Shown: positions 1-8,156 of the stretch, one piece after another
How positions within the stretch are numbered: the first letter of the stretch is position 1
Layout: the number at the start of each line of letters is the position of its first letter
Source of the DNA: Candidatus Babeliales bacterium
Lineage (GTDB): Bacteria > Babelota > Babeliae > Babelales > Vermiphilaceae
Assembly: GCA_035455925.1 (NCBI GenBank)
Contig: DATIEE010000025.1
Coordinates: forward strand, 1-45,109
Reading direction: 5' to 3'
Length of the DNA: 45,109 nucleotides
The notes under the pieces: model-generated
Databases searched by the model: none
Told to the model about the DNA's origin: nothing
The model's input: the letters and a program-made list of their open reading frames with translations, nothing else
Translations under genes and position numbers: made by a program

Positions 1-383
1 ACATAAGCGTTTTCTAGTAATGTTTTAGCGCTATTGAGGATATTTCCGCTGCCTCCACCATTATTAATAGTGTGCATGGCTTCAGACGTTTTTATTGTAA
101 GCCTTCGGCCGTGGCCATAATAGCGTTGTTTGTAAGATGCATATCAAAGCCTTTTTTTGAATATACGTGATATAGCAGCAACTGATTCGCCAAGCTTGTC
201 TAATATATCTATTTCTTTGAGGAAGTTATAAACATTGCCAAGGCCTGTAAAGAACACAATATCTGCTGCTACTTGAGCTACAAAATCGGTGTATTGTTCA
301 CTCGTTATGCCTTGCAGTGGGATTTCGATCATTGCGTAAAATGCATCAGTGCGATAATTGTATTCATCTTCAGATGAATACAA
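1..383 (-). pseudogene. Frameshifted remnant of a polymorphic-toxin C-terminal region
   Basis: The first 79 codons (383 down to 144) resemble the region of the 952-residue secreted protein at 2383-5241 that precedes its toxin tip. Both share the block DFVAQVAAD / DLVAQVAAD and the following LKEIDI / IKEIDV. At 144 the frame ends in an A-run (TTCAAAAAAAGG). Reading one frame over continues the homology (DMHLTNNAIMATAEGL against DTHLAKNSIMVTAEGV). A second shift near base 92 gives TIKTSEAMHTINNGGGSGN and then an open frame to the window edge. So this is a tip module without its long N-terminal part, broken by at least two frameshifts. The apparent start codon lies inside a perfect palindrome (351-390). 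What the tip does cannot be seen because it runs off the window. The paralogy is read directly from the sequence; the label toxin is inferred. Confidence 0.6.
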
Positions 384-390
384 TTATCGC
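351..390. repeat. Perfect 19-bp inverted repeat with a 2-base centre
   Basis: The 19 bases at 351-369 are the exact reverse complement of 372-390, around a 2-base centre (tc). On the plus strand the hairpin is followed by seven T (391-397), so it could end plus-strand transcription. No plus-strand gene leads into it. On the minus strand it covers the apparent start of the truncated toxin-tip frame, so it may instead mark a recombination junction. Confidence 0.8.
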
Positions 391-416
391 TTTTTTTAAA
401 GCAATTCTAGATTAGA

Positions 417-797
417 CTAGTCTTTTGTTTCAATAATAAACTGATCATTATCATATATAATGATAACTTCTTTTGGCATTAGCTTGCATACTTTTTCTTT
501 CCAGTCGGTAAGTATTTGTTTATATTGTTCTTTAGTTAATTTCAATACAGTTGGAACTGCTTCTTCTGAATATAAATCGCTAAGCAATATATAATGACCT
601 TCCTTTTCTAGTCCCGTAATGTTACCGCTGCATGCATCGCCCCAATTATCATTTAAAGCCCATTCTTTAAAAGGTGAAGAGCTACACCCAACATCATCTG
701 TTAAGAAAAAGCCTAATATATACATTCCATCTTCAGAGGAATCTTTATAGGAATAATTACCATAATTTTGCTTTAAACATAATTTTACAAAACTCAT
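417..797 (-). CDS. Hypothetical 126-residue cytoplasmic protein, candidate immunity gene
   Basis: I do not recognise the family. The protein has no signal peptide or membrane segment and is mixed alpha/beta in appearance, acidic overall, with an aromatic N-terminal half and a Lys/Glu helix near residues 85-105 (LTKEQYKQILTDWKEKV). Its ATG (797-795) overlaps the TGA of the truncated frame upstream in an ATGA arrangement, which suggests translational coupling. It lies between the duplicated small-gene cassettes and a broken toxin tip, the place where immunity genes sit in polymorphic-toxin loci. The immunity role is inferred from position only. Confidence 0.6.
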   Translation of the reverse strand: MSFVKLCLKQNYGNYSYKDSSEDGMYILGFFLTDDVGCSSSPFKEWALNDNWGDACSGNITGLEKEGHYILLSDLYSEEAVPTVLKLTKEQYKQILTDWKEKVCKLMPKEVIIIYDNDQFIIETKD

Positions 798-1048
798 TTT
801 AAATTCCTTCGTTGATAATAGGATATGCTGTTTTGTCTAGGAGCATAAAGAATGACAGCGCTGTTATCATATTTTTTATAAATGGAAAAGCCAACTAATC
901 TTTCCATGAAAGGTACTATTTTGATAGTATTTAGAAAAAGATCTAAAATTCTTATTCCGTGATAATCTTCATTTGCTACAATTTTATCTGCGCATGGTTC
1001 TATTTGATAAATATCGTTATCTTCAAAAACATAACTCGTGTATTGTTT
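794..1048 (-). pseudogene. N-terminally truncated gene fragment
   Basis: From just after a TAA at 1049-1051 an 84-codon frame runs to a TGA at 794-796. It reads like real protein (for example DNDIYQIEPCADKIVAN and GFSIYKKYDNSAVILYAP). There is no ATG, GTG or TTG near its 5' end; the first ATG comes only after about 47 codons. The stop overlaps the ATG of the 126-residue gene. This is best explained as the C-terminal end of a small gene whose 5' part was lost when cassettes recombined. The family is not recognised. A short protein starting at the internal ATG is possible but has no clear ribosome binding site. Confidence 0.45.
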
Positions 1049-1070
1049 TTAAGATCATGACTTTTAACAC

Positions 1071-1397
1071 TTACGCATGGTTTGTTTTAATGATGTTCCA
1101 TTCTTCTTCATAATTGCAGACAAATTTACGTAAGAGTTCATGAATTGTTTCGAAAGTTATACCTAATTCGGTGAGTAATTCGTATATTTTTGTTACTATA
1201 TTTGTTAATCCCTTAGTGTTTGTTATAGATGTTAAGGATGCCTGTTCTAATAAATTATTAATGTTTTCTTGAATAAATTTTATTTTTACCAAAGCTTCTT
1301 CTAACAAAATTAAATCTTTTTCTGAAAGTATTGCACCATAAACTTGAGAGTTTAATATAACTAATTCTTGCGATATTTGTTCTATTTCTTTAATCAT
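1071..1397 (-). CDS. Small helical protein, second copy of cassette gene B
   Basis: A 108-residue soluble helical protein with no signal peptide. It is a clear paralogue of the gene at 1745-2071: same length, both start MIKEI, share ISQE, LNSQVYG, an aligned acidic/lysine helix and the block FVCNY.EEWNI near the C-terminus. Its start overlaps the stop of the upstream gene (1390-1710) by 8 bases, exactly as in the other copy. The pair lies downstream of a large secreted toxin-like protein, which suggests an immunity or chaperone role. This is inference from context; no known immunity family is recognised. Confidence 0.75.
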   Translation of the reverse strand: MIKEIEQISQELVILNSQVYGAILSEKDLILLEEALVKIKFIQENINNLLEQASLTSITNTKGLTNIVTKIYELLTELGITFETIHELLRKFVCNYEEEWNIIKTNHA

Positions 1398-1710
1398 TTT
1401 TTGAATCTTTCATGATAAATTTTTCAGTTATATCTCTCATACTTTCGATATGCCAGATATATGTGTTTAATTTGACATTGAGATAACAGATTTGTCCCAT
1501 AATATCATCAATAGAAGAAGGATTGGCCTTTTTTAGTAAATCAACATGTTTCAAAGTTTCATTATTTAGCCAGTTTAAATCTTTTATATTATTATGTTCT
1601 TCTTGTAGCTCAGAAGAGGAAATAATTTTTTTTTGAGCATTATCATTTAATTTTTCTAAGAAAGTTAATATTTTTTTGAATTCATTTTCCATTTTTGATA
1701 CATAATTCAT
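1390..1710 (-). CDS. Small helical protein, second copy of cassette gene A
   Basis: A 106-residue helical soluble protein, paralogous to the gene at 2064-2369. They share MENEFK at the N-terminus (after a short extension here), an SSELQEEHNNIKDL / SFEDLKKEHQRIEDL helix, the motif CxLNVxLxTYxWHxES in the second half and RDITEKF near the end. The start at 1710 gives MNYVSKMENEF; the internal ATG at codon 7 aligns with the sister gene's start and could be the true one. It overlaps the downstream B copy by 8 bases, so the two are probably translationally coupled. Function is unknown; an immunity-type role is inferred from position. Confidence 0.75.
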   Translation of the reverse strand: MNYVSKMENEFKKILTFLEKLNDNAQKKIISSSELQEEHNNIKDLNWLNNETLKHVDLLKKANPSSIDDIMGQICYLNVKLNTYIWHIESMRDITEKFIMKDSKND

Positions 1711-1744
1711 GCATTGTTTTTTTTAAGATTATAATTTTTAACGC

Positions 1745-2071
1745 TTATGCTTGATTTATTTTAGTGATATTCCATTCTTCTCTGTAATTGCATACAAATT
1801 TATCCAATAATGTATAAATTTTTTCGGTAAATATGCCTAGTTGGTAAAGAGATTGATGAATGTTGGTTATTATTGTGATTAATTCATTAGGATTTGATGT
1901 AGACGTGAATGATGCCTCTTGTAATAATTTATTAATATTGTTTTGGTTTAATTGTATTCCAATTAGAGCTTCTTTTATTTTTTTTAGATCTTTTTTCGAA
2001 AGAATTGTCCCATAAACTTGAGAATTTAATTTAATCATCTCTTGTGAGATTTCTTTTATTTCTTTAATCAT
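1745..2071 (-). CDS. Small helical protein, first copy of cassette gene B
   Basis: A 108-residue predicted cytoplasmic all-helical protein. It overlaps the upstream gene A by 8 bases and is separated from the second A/B cassette by about 34 bases. Its paralogue at 1071-1397 keeps the same length and the conserved C-terminal block LLDKFVCNYREEWNI. The N-terminal half is basic and rich in Ile/Leu/Asn. There is no enzyme motif. It is third in a minus-strand run that begins with the AAA+ pair and the 952-residue toxin-like protein, so it is probably co-transcribed with them. A partner or immunity function is possible but unproven. Confidence 0.75.
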   Translation of the reverse strand: MIKEIKEISQEMIKLNSQVYGTILSKKDLKKIKEALIGIQLNQNNINKLLQEASFTSTSNPNELITIITNIHQSLYQLGIFTEKIYTLLDKFVCNYREEWNITKINQA

Positions 2072-2369
2072 TTTTTTGATCCTTTATTAATTTAAATTTT
2101 TCAGTTATATCACGTATGCTTTCAACATGCCAAACATAGGTACCGAGATAGACATTTAAGTGACAAATATGTTTCATAATTTCATCGATAGACACGTCAT
2201 ATGATTTTTTTAACAGATTAAGATGGCTTACGAATTTTTTATCTAGGAGTCGTAAGTCTTCTATTCTTTGATGTTCTTTTTTTAAATCTTCAAAAGAAAC
2301 TATTTTTTTGGAGTTAGTTTGATTTATTTGTCCTAGTAAAATTAATATATTTTTGAATTCGTTTTCCAT
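2064..2369 (-). CDS. Small helical protein, first copy of cassette gene A
   Basis: A 101-residue protein starting only 13 bases after the stop of the 952-residue secreted protein, the usual place for the cognate immunity gene of a polymorphic toxin. It is helical and has no signal peptide, so it should stay in the cytoplasm. Conserved features shared with the copy at 1390-1710 include HICHLNVYLGTYVWHVES and RDITEKF. It does not resemble the small acidic immunity proteins of colicin E3 as far as I can see, so if it protects against the E3-like tip it would be a different fold. Confidence 0.75.
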   Translation of the reverse strand: MENEFKNILILLGQINQTNSKKIVSFEDLKKEHQRIEDLRLLDKKFVSHLNLLKKSYDVSIDEIMKHICHLNVYLGTYVWHVESIRDITEKFKLIKDQKND

Positions 2370-2382
2370 TATTTAACCTTTG

Positions 2383-5241
2383 TTATTTCATAATTTTTTT
2401 GATGCTTCGACCAGCTTTTTTTGCAGCCTCAAGTTTTTTCTCATTTAATGTCCCATCTAGATTATAAACAGCTATAGCTTTTAAATTTTTGCTAAAAACT
2501 TCTAGATGGTCGCAATGTAAACTATCTATATAATAGAAAAAACCTTCTTTTAGTTCTGTTCCAGGGATATCTTGAGTTAATTTATAGATCGAAAATTTTT
2601 GATATTTATAAGATGTTTTTAAAGAATGTGGCTGTAGTGTCTGCCCAAATGGTAACGCAAAAAACTCTTTCATGTTATTCACACGCAAGATTGTTTTTTG
2701 ACCTAGTGAACTATTTTTTATTTTTTCACCAAACTTTTTCAAGTCATTGGATGTTTTGAGTACAACCCCTTCAGCCGTGACCATAATAGAGTTCTTTGCA
2801 AGATGTGTGTCAACAGCTTGTTTTAATGTGTCAGCAACTTTGGCAGCATAGTTTTCTAATTTAGTTGCAACATCTATTTCTTTGATATAGATGAAGACTT
2901 TAGCGAATCCTTTTCCAAAAGCAAAATCAGCTGCTACTTGAGCTACTAAATCAATGATGTTTTCTGCTGGTACAGATTGAACGGTTTTCCAAAAGGCATT
3001 ACTACGTTGCTGGTATTTTTCTAGTGTTAAGTAAGTTGTTCCAAATATAGTGTCTGATGTGAATAGTGCAGTGTTGACTAAAAATTCACATGTTTTTGTG
3101 TTTATTTCACGTAAAGTATGTAATGAATCGATAGGATGTTGAATAATATGGCTCGTAAGATGTCCTGCGCCTTGCAGAAGTTCACCGATACTTTTTGCTT
3201 GCGTAATAGGATTGAGTCCTTCAATAAACTTTACTATTGTCCGTGTGAATAGTTCTGATCCTCGTTCTATACATTGCATATAGGGAGTAGATTTACCTTC
3301 AATAATATTGTCTACTGTATGTTGAATATCAGTGAGTAAATGATCAACCACGGTGACGTTAAAAACAAATTCAGCATCATTTTGTGGTGCTTTTATGATA
3401 TGTATTGAATCAATAACATGATTTTCTATGTTTTCAACAAAATCAAGTCTGCATAATTTTGAATTGTGAAAAACATTCTTTGCCATTACATCAAATTGTT
3501 GTCCAACTGATGCATAATCATGAGAATTTTTGAGTATGTTTATAGAAGTGTTATGCACATCTACAGGAATAAAAGAGTTCGTTAACTCTTTATGATCGGA
3601 GCGATTTTTGTAGATGTCATTTGCTTGTTCAAGAATATCTATACCGAAATTTTTTACGATTAACTCTTTTTGTGTTATTCTATCAGTAATATTAAGAGAT
3701 TCAAATGTTTTAATTATTTGCTTCTGAAGATGTGTTAATTCTTTATGTGCTACCGATAAAGATTTGTTCTCAATATTATGTAAGATAGGAGATATGTTGT
3801 TATCAGATAAAACAGGTTGATCATTTACTGTTTTTATGTAATCGGAACGTGAAGTATAACAATTATATGCAGCTTCAATTGGATCAAAATTATATTGTTT
3901 TACAATAAAATCTTTGATCTCATCACTAAGGGTAATATTATGTTGTTGCGCTTGATCTAATATTTGCATTTCTAAGTAATGTAATTGATTGTGAGCTTTT
4001 TCAAGAGATTGAGCATGCGCAATTTCGTATAATACATTTGTTATCGAGTCAGAATATATTTTTTCTACTATTGCGTAACAAACATTGGTTGTAAAATTAT
4101 CGTTTTTTCCATTTTGAAAAAGTTGGTGTCGTAACTGGAGTTCTTCTTGAAATAGAGCGCTACGATCTCCTTTTTGCTGTAAATTTATACATTTTTCTCT
4201 AAATTCCTGAATGGTCTTAAATGATTCTGGATTAGCATGTTGAGCAACGTAATCAGGACGTGAAATAAGATCTCTTTCAGCAATTGCCATTATATCAATG
4301 CCCAAATGGGTAATAAAACTATTTTCGCCTGTTCCATTAACAAAACTACTTGTTAAAAAGGTGTGATCACGTTTCCAAGTCCATAATTTTTTTAATTCAG
4401 CAAAAGCGGCTTTAGCATCGATTTGGTTGGCGTACCTTATTTGCGAGAGATACTCCCCCACTTTTATTGAAAGTGCATCTGCAAATTTGATTTCAGATTC
4501 TGCTGTTGGAAAGGTTTGTTTTCGTGAAAAGAAAAATACTTTTTTATCTCTATATTGTTCTGTACGATCATATTTAAATTGTTTGAAATGGGCTTGTACG
4601 CTTGGTAATGCAAATATTTCTTCTGGATTAATAGGAGAGGTGCGCAATTTGTTCAATTCATGCAAAGCTTTTTGGTGTTGTATTGCTCGTGCATGTTTAT
4701 GTTGGGCATACATTTGAGAAGCGGAAGTATTATTAATGTCTTGCCTTCGCGAATCCACGAGACTATCTTTAAGGTGTTCTTCCATATGATCGTGTTTTTG
4801 TTGCATATTTGATGAACAAGAGTTGTTGATAGTATTTGAATTATTTTGACTATTACAATTCAGGTCTGAAGATAAGTCAAATGATTGTTTTCCTTCATTT
4901 ATGAGAGATATATCAGGATAAAGTTGCATTTTTCCATGTTCGCTGTCTCCTGTTTCTTTGTTATAATAATCTTGGTTGAGAATAATACAATCTTCATAAG
5001 CGATTGTATAAGATACAATTTTTTCCGTGTCTGTTTCACGACTAAAATTATAAGGTTGTGTATCAAATGTATTTATACTGTTTATATGAGTAGTTTCAGT
5101 AGTATTTGTACTTGTTTCAGAAGTAGTTTCCATGCCAATGAAAGGTTCAGGATCAGCATCCTTAACATTTAATGCAGAGATATGAGAAAAAATAAAAAAT
5201 ATGAAAACGGTGATTAGGGTGCGTTTTTGTGTATAAAACAT
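2383..5241 (-). CDS. Secreted polymorphic toxin-like protein with colicin-E3-like tip
   Basis: A 952-residue protein. An N-terminal hydrophobic segment (about residues 8-24) looks like a signal peptide. Residues 25-170 are low-complexity, rich in Ser/Thr/Asn/Glu. A long helical, Gln/His-rich body follows. The region around residues 740-840 is shared with the remnant at 1-383. The last 50 residues contain YYIDSLHCDHLEVF, then RSIKK at the end. Colicin-E3-type 16S rRNA nucleases have Asp, His and Glu in a DSQHGELE segment and a later Arg; here the counterparts would be D906, H909, E914 and R945, with one inserted residue. So a ribonuclease tip is likely but unproven. Small genes A and B follow at once, and two AAA+ genes precede it by 42 bases, probably in one operon. 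The ribosome binding site is weak. Confidence 0.7.
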   Translation of the reverse strand: MFYTQKRTLITVFIFFIFSHISALNVKDADPEPFIGMETTSETSTNTTETTHINSINTFDTQPYNFSRETDTEKIVSYTIAYEDCIILNQDYYNKETGDSEHGKMQLYPDISLINEGKQSFDLSSDLNCNSQNNSNTINNSCSSNMQQKHDHMEEHLKDSLVDSRRQDINNTSASQMYAQHKHARAIQHQKALHELNKLRTSPINPEEIFALPSVQAHFKQFKYDRTEQYRDKKVFFFSRKQTFPTAESEIKFADALSIKVGEYLSQIRYANQIDAKAAFAELKKLWTWKRDHTFLTSSFVNGTGENSFITHLGIDIMAIAERDLISRPDYVAQHANPESFKTIQEFREKCINLQQKGDRSALFQEELQLRHQLFQNGKNDNFTTNVCYAIVEKIYSDSITNVLYEIAHAQSLEKAHNQLHYLEMQILDQAQQHNITLSDEIKDFIVKQYNFDPIEAAYNCYTSRSDYIKTVNDQPVLSDNNISPILHNIENKSLSVAHKELTHLQKQIIKTFESLNITDRITQKELIVKNFGIDILEQANDIYKNRSDHKELTNSFIPVDVHNTSINILKNSHDYASVGQQFDVMAKNVFHNSKLCRLDFVENIENHVIDSIHIIKAPQNDAEFVFNVTVVDHLLTDIQHTVDNIIEGKSTPYMQCIERGSELFTRTIVKFIEGLNPITQAKSIGELLQGAGHLTSHIIQHPIDSLHTLREINTKTCEFLVNTALFTSDTIFGTTYLTLEKYQQRSNAFWKTVQSVPAENIIDLVAQVAADFAFGKGFAKVFIYIKEIDVATKLENYAAKVADTLKQAVDTHLAKNSIMVTAEGVVLKTSNDLKKFGEKIKNSSLGQKTILRVNNMKEFFALPFGQTLQPHSLKTSYKYQKFSIYKLTQDIPGTELKEGFFYYIDSLHCDHLEVFSKNLKAIAVYNLDGTLNEKKLEAAKKAGRSIKKIMK

Positions 5242-5283
5242 GTAATTTATCCAAGAAAAAATGTAAACAATTTGTTTTGCTTT

Positions 5284-6438
5284 TTAGTGACTATATTTTT
5301 TTATAAGAAACTTAGTTTTACATGTTAATTCATGCGATGCTTTTATGAGTGTGATTATATTGACAGCAATTGCAAAAACAACGCCCCACGGTTGTAACTT
5401 TTTACAAAGTTGATCCGAGAAACTTTCTTTTAATGCTTGTGATTCTGCTTGTAATTGATTAAGCGCTTGTTGAAAATGTATTTTTGTTAAAACAATAGGC
5501 AGTTTTGAATGAGAAATAGTTTGCTCTGCATAGTAAAATATTTTTGCTGAATCAATAAATAAACGTATGTCCCGTAACGATTGTTGTTCCATTTGTTGTA
5601 TTATTTTTGCAATGAATGCATCAGTAATTGATGGATCAAGCTCCATTGATTGATCATGTATGATACTATTTTTAAAAATCTGAATTTTTTGATTTTTATC
5701 AGGTGCTTGTATATGAATAATTTTGCCTGTAAAACGACTTTTAATTTCCGGAGGTAGTTTATCAACATTATTAGCAGTGCCAATGATGATGATATTAGGA
5801 AAGAATTTTTCTATATGATCAAGAATAAGCCAAAAGCTTGCAGCAGTTTGTGAATGGTCAGTTTGTTCCATTTTATGATGCTCAAATAATTTGTGTAATT
5901 CATCAATAATGATTACTCTTTTTCCTCCATCAGAGATACATTTTTGTATAATTTTTTGCAAATTAATAGCAGTTTCATTTCTAAATTTTCCTAAAAGATC
6001 TGCGGCAGGAATAAATGTATAGGTATATCCAAGCATTTCAGCGATCGCGTAAGCTAAGGTTGTTTTACCTGATCCTGGTGGTCCTACTAAAATAAAACGA
6101 TGAAAAGAAGGTATATTTATAATGGATTGAGTTGCAATAGAGCAACATGAACGTAATTGTAAATAGGTAAAAATTCCCTTTACTAATTTTGGAGCATTTT
6201 CCATTGCTGATTCTACAATCCATCGTGCAGGTCTTGGTAATGGAGTTTTATCTATTATTTGATTTTTCTGAATAATACTTTCTTTCGCTGTATTTTGTTG
6301 AAAATATTCAGGATCAGGCAGATATAATGGAGAAATATTAAAATCTACAGTTTTATTTATTGGTGTTTGTTGTTTTTCTTGGGCAGCTAATAGATAGCTG
6401 GATAAAATCACTAAAGTGATTAATTTAAGTTGATTCAT
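5284..6438 (-). CDS. Exported AAA+ ATPase with C-terminal membrane segment
   Basis: A 384-residue protein with a signal-peptide-like start (residues 1-20, ending LLAAQ). An AAA+ module follows: Walker A GPPGSGKT at about 119-126, Walker B VIIIDE at 175-180, sensor-1 region IIIGTANN around 217-224 and a candidate arginine finger in KSRF near 235. A hydrophobic stretch near the end (WGVVFAIAVNIITLIKA) is probably a membrane anchor. Its ATG overlaps the stop of the upstream AAA+ gene as ATGA. Both ATPases share an unusual YRN/FRN-xTAIxLQK signature after Walker A. An exported AAA+ enzyme is odd because the periplasm holds little ATP. Either the leader is an uncleaved anchor, leaving the domain cytoplasmic, or the protein acts in the host. 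The domain is certain; the location is inferred. Confidence 0.8.
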   Translation of the reverse strand: MNQLKLITLVILSSYLLAAQEKQQTPINKTVDFNISPLYLPDPEYFQQNTAKESIIQKNQIIDKTPLPRPARWIVESAMENAPKLVKGIFTYLQLRSCCSIATQSIINIPSFHRFILVGPPGSGKTTLAYAIAEMLGYTYTFIPAADLLGKFRNETAINLQKIIQKCISDGGKRVIIIDELHKLFEHHKMEQTDHSQTAASFWLILDHIEKFFPNIIIIGTANNVDKLPPEIKSRFTGKIIHIQAPDKNQKIQIFKNSIIHDQSMELDPSITDAFIAKIIQQMEQQSLRDIRLFIDSAKIFYYAEQTISHSKLPIVLTKIHFQQALNQLQAESQALKESFSDQLCKKLQPWGVVFAIAVNIITLIKASHELTCKTKFLIKKYSH

Positions 6439-7799
6439 GAGAACAGCTTTTTAATTTGATTGCCGAAAGAATTTTCTGTATTTATCCTTGCTTTTTCTGC
6501 AGCAGCTTTCTCTTCGGCAGCTTTTTTTTCAGCAGCTTCTTGAGCTTTTCTTGTTTCAGTATTTGCCATCATATTTTTGTAGAGTTGATTTTGTTCATCT
6601 GAAATTAAAGAATCAATATGCGCTCTACTCTCACGGTTCATATGAGTAGAAGAGACATTATTGTTAACTTCATTTTGATGGTCATGTATAGCTATGCTGA
6701 TTTTTTGTTGTTGAATGAAGTGTTTTTCATGCATTTCTAAGGTTTCTTTATGATGACGCTCTTGTCGTTCATCATCAGTTTCTTCTTCAATATCATATTG
6801 TATTATTGTTCTTTTTCTTAGGTAACTATTCATTCCTTGAGAGATATTGTTTTGAGTTATAGTGATTGGATAAGGTTGGTTTCTACTGTTTAATTTGCTT
6901 TGCACTAAGATTTCTTTTGATAATTTTTCTAAATCTCGTCCAGAATAGGGGTTTATTTTTTCTAATTCTTTAATTAAAAAAGATTCGGTTATTTCTGTAT
7001 TAATTTGACTATTTTGAGTTGATAGATTTCTACGAAGAATATTATTTTTTTTTATTGGGTCAGTCATTAATGGAAATTCTATAAAATCAGAGAGAATTCT
7101 ACTTTTGACTGGTTTTGGTAATTTATGTATACGATTCATTGTTCCAATGAGAAAGAAGTTATTATTGTTTTTTTGTCTGTCAAGAAATGTCCATAGTGCT
7201 GTTGCTGTTGCGTCTGTGTCATGATGTTTACTTTCGGTGTTTTCAAGTAAGCGATGTATTTCGTCGATAATTAAAATAGTTGGTTTGTTGGAAGATTCGA
7301 TTTTTTCTAGTTCTTTTTGGAGTTGTATAGCTGTTTGATTGCGATATTCTCTTAAAAAGGATGTGCTTGATAAAAATTTATATTCCCAACCTTTTTGACA
7401 CATTTTATGAGCAATAGCTTTAGCAGTAACAGATTTTCCGGTTCCAGGCTCTCCCACAAAAAATACTGATCTATATTCTTTAACGCCAGGAAAATAGTTA
7501 GGATCGTATAGATAATTGACAATACACTGAGCTTCTTCTGGTGAAGCTTCAAAGACAAACTCCATTTCTTCAATATCTTTTTCAGTAAAAGATTCGGTTT
7601 TTTTGGGATTGGAATTTTGTTGTTGTTGAGATATTTCATCTATGATTTTTTTGCGAATTTCTTCAGGTACTTCAGGTGCATATAATGATTTTATGTCGAA
7701 ATGAATCTGGCTAATATTGTTGGAATTGATGGAATCGTTTGATAAGGCAATTTGGGAAGATAATATAGATACGAGAATAGTATGGTGTATGTATGACAT
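6435..7799 (-). CDS. Exported AAA+ ATPase
   Basis: A 454-residue protein. The start at 7799 is chosen because GGAG lies about 8 bases upstream and it places a signal-peptide-like segment at the N-terminus; a further in-frame ATG at 7832 lacks a ribosome binding site. Walker A is GEPGTGKS (116-123), Walker B ILIIDE (175-180), with sensor-1 FLIGTMNR (216-223) and an arginine-finger candidate in KSRIL near 234. The C-terminal 110 residues are Gln/His/Glu-rich, ending in an Ala/Lys/Glu coiled stretch (around 425-445). It is the first gene of a run: this ATPase, a second AAA+ protein (4-base overlap), the toxin-like protein, then small genes. The pair could form a hetero-oligomeric ring. Substrate and location are unknown. 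Confidence 0.8.
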   Translation of the reverse strand: MSYIHHTILVSILSSQIALSNDSINSNNISQIHFDIKSLYAPEVPEEIRKKIIDEISQQQQNSNPKKTESFTEKDIEEMEFVFEASPEEAQCIVNYLYDPNYFPGVKEYRSVFFVGEPGTGKSVTAKAIAHKMCQKGWEYKFLSSTSFLREYRNQTAIQLQKELEKIESSNKPTILIIDEIHRLLENTESKHHDTDATATALWTFLDRQKNNNNFFLIGTMNRIHKLPKPVKSRILSDFIEFPLMTDPIKKNNILRRNLSTQNSQINTEITESFLIKELEKINPYSGRDLEKLSKEILVQSKLNSRNQPYPITITQNNISQGMNSYLRKRTIIQYDIEEETDDERQERHHKETLEMHEKHFIQQQKISIAIHDHQNEVNNNVSSTHMNRESRAHIDSLISDEQNQLYKNMMANTETRKAQEAAEKKAAEEKAAAEKARINTENSFGNQIKKLFS

Positions 7800-7901
7800 G
7801 TGGTTACTCCGAAAAGAATATATTATGGACATCTGTTTTTTAATTATAATGAATTTTTTGTATTTAACAAAGTTTAAAACATAAGTTGGTAGTGTAATTA
7901 T

Positions 7902-8066
7902 TCAGATTGGATTTATTTTATAAGCGGCTGGACAAGTATAACCTGAGTCATTTACATTGCTCGTTTTAAATCTTCTTCCTGCGTTTATTTCATCTCAATT
8001 TTTACTATCGTTGCGATCGAGTATCTGGGTGAAGCGAGACACGAATGCTAGGTTAAAATAATATCT
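7902..8066 (-). pseudogene. Decayed reading frame, C-terminal fragment
   Basis: A 55-codon minus-strand frame, open after a TAG at 8067-8069 and interrupted once by TGA, reads like protein rather than noise. It has YYFNLAFVSRFTQILDR before the stop, and NAGRRFKTSNV and DSGYTCPAAYKINPI after it. Its base composition is less AT-rich than its surroundings. No start codon is visible. The family is not recognised. I read it as the end of a lost gene in the 7.8-8.4 kb debris between the AAA+ operon and the next small gene. Confidence 0.3.
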
Positions 8067-8156
8067 CTAAAAAGCCCACAGAGGCTCTTTTTTGCCCTAG
8101 TTTTTGATTTATTTTTTGAATCAATTCTCTAGATTGAACTTTTTATACCATTATAA

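Larger units (their letters stand above)
1071..2369 (-). repeat. Tandem duplication of a two-gene A-B cassette
   Basis: Two head-to-tail units, 1745-2369 and 1071-1710, each contain gene A followed by gene B with the same 8-base overlap. The encoded proteins are diverged but plainly paralogous in both positions, so the pair was duplicated as a unit and then kept open in both copies. The spacer ends (1711-1744 and 1050-1075) are also similar, with runs of T and the motif TTTTTAAGATxATxA followed by ACxCTTAxGC. Confidence 0.75.

Noticed and set aside
7920-8060. A less AT-rich patch that might be a structural RNA or tRNA.
   Set aside because: No cloverleaf, anticodon stem or CCA end could be drawn; the minus strand reads as a decayed coding frame instead.
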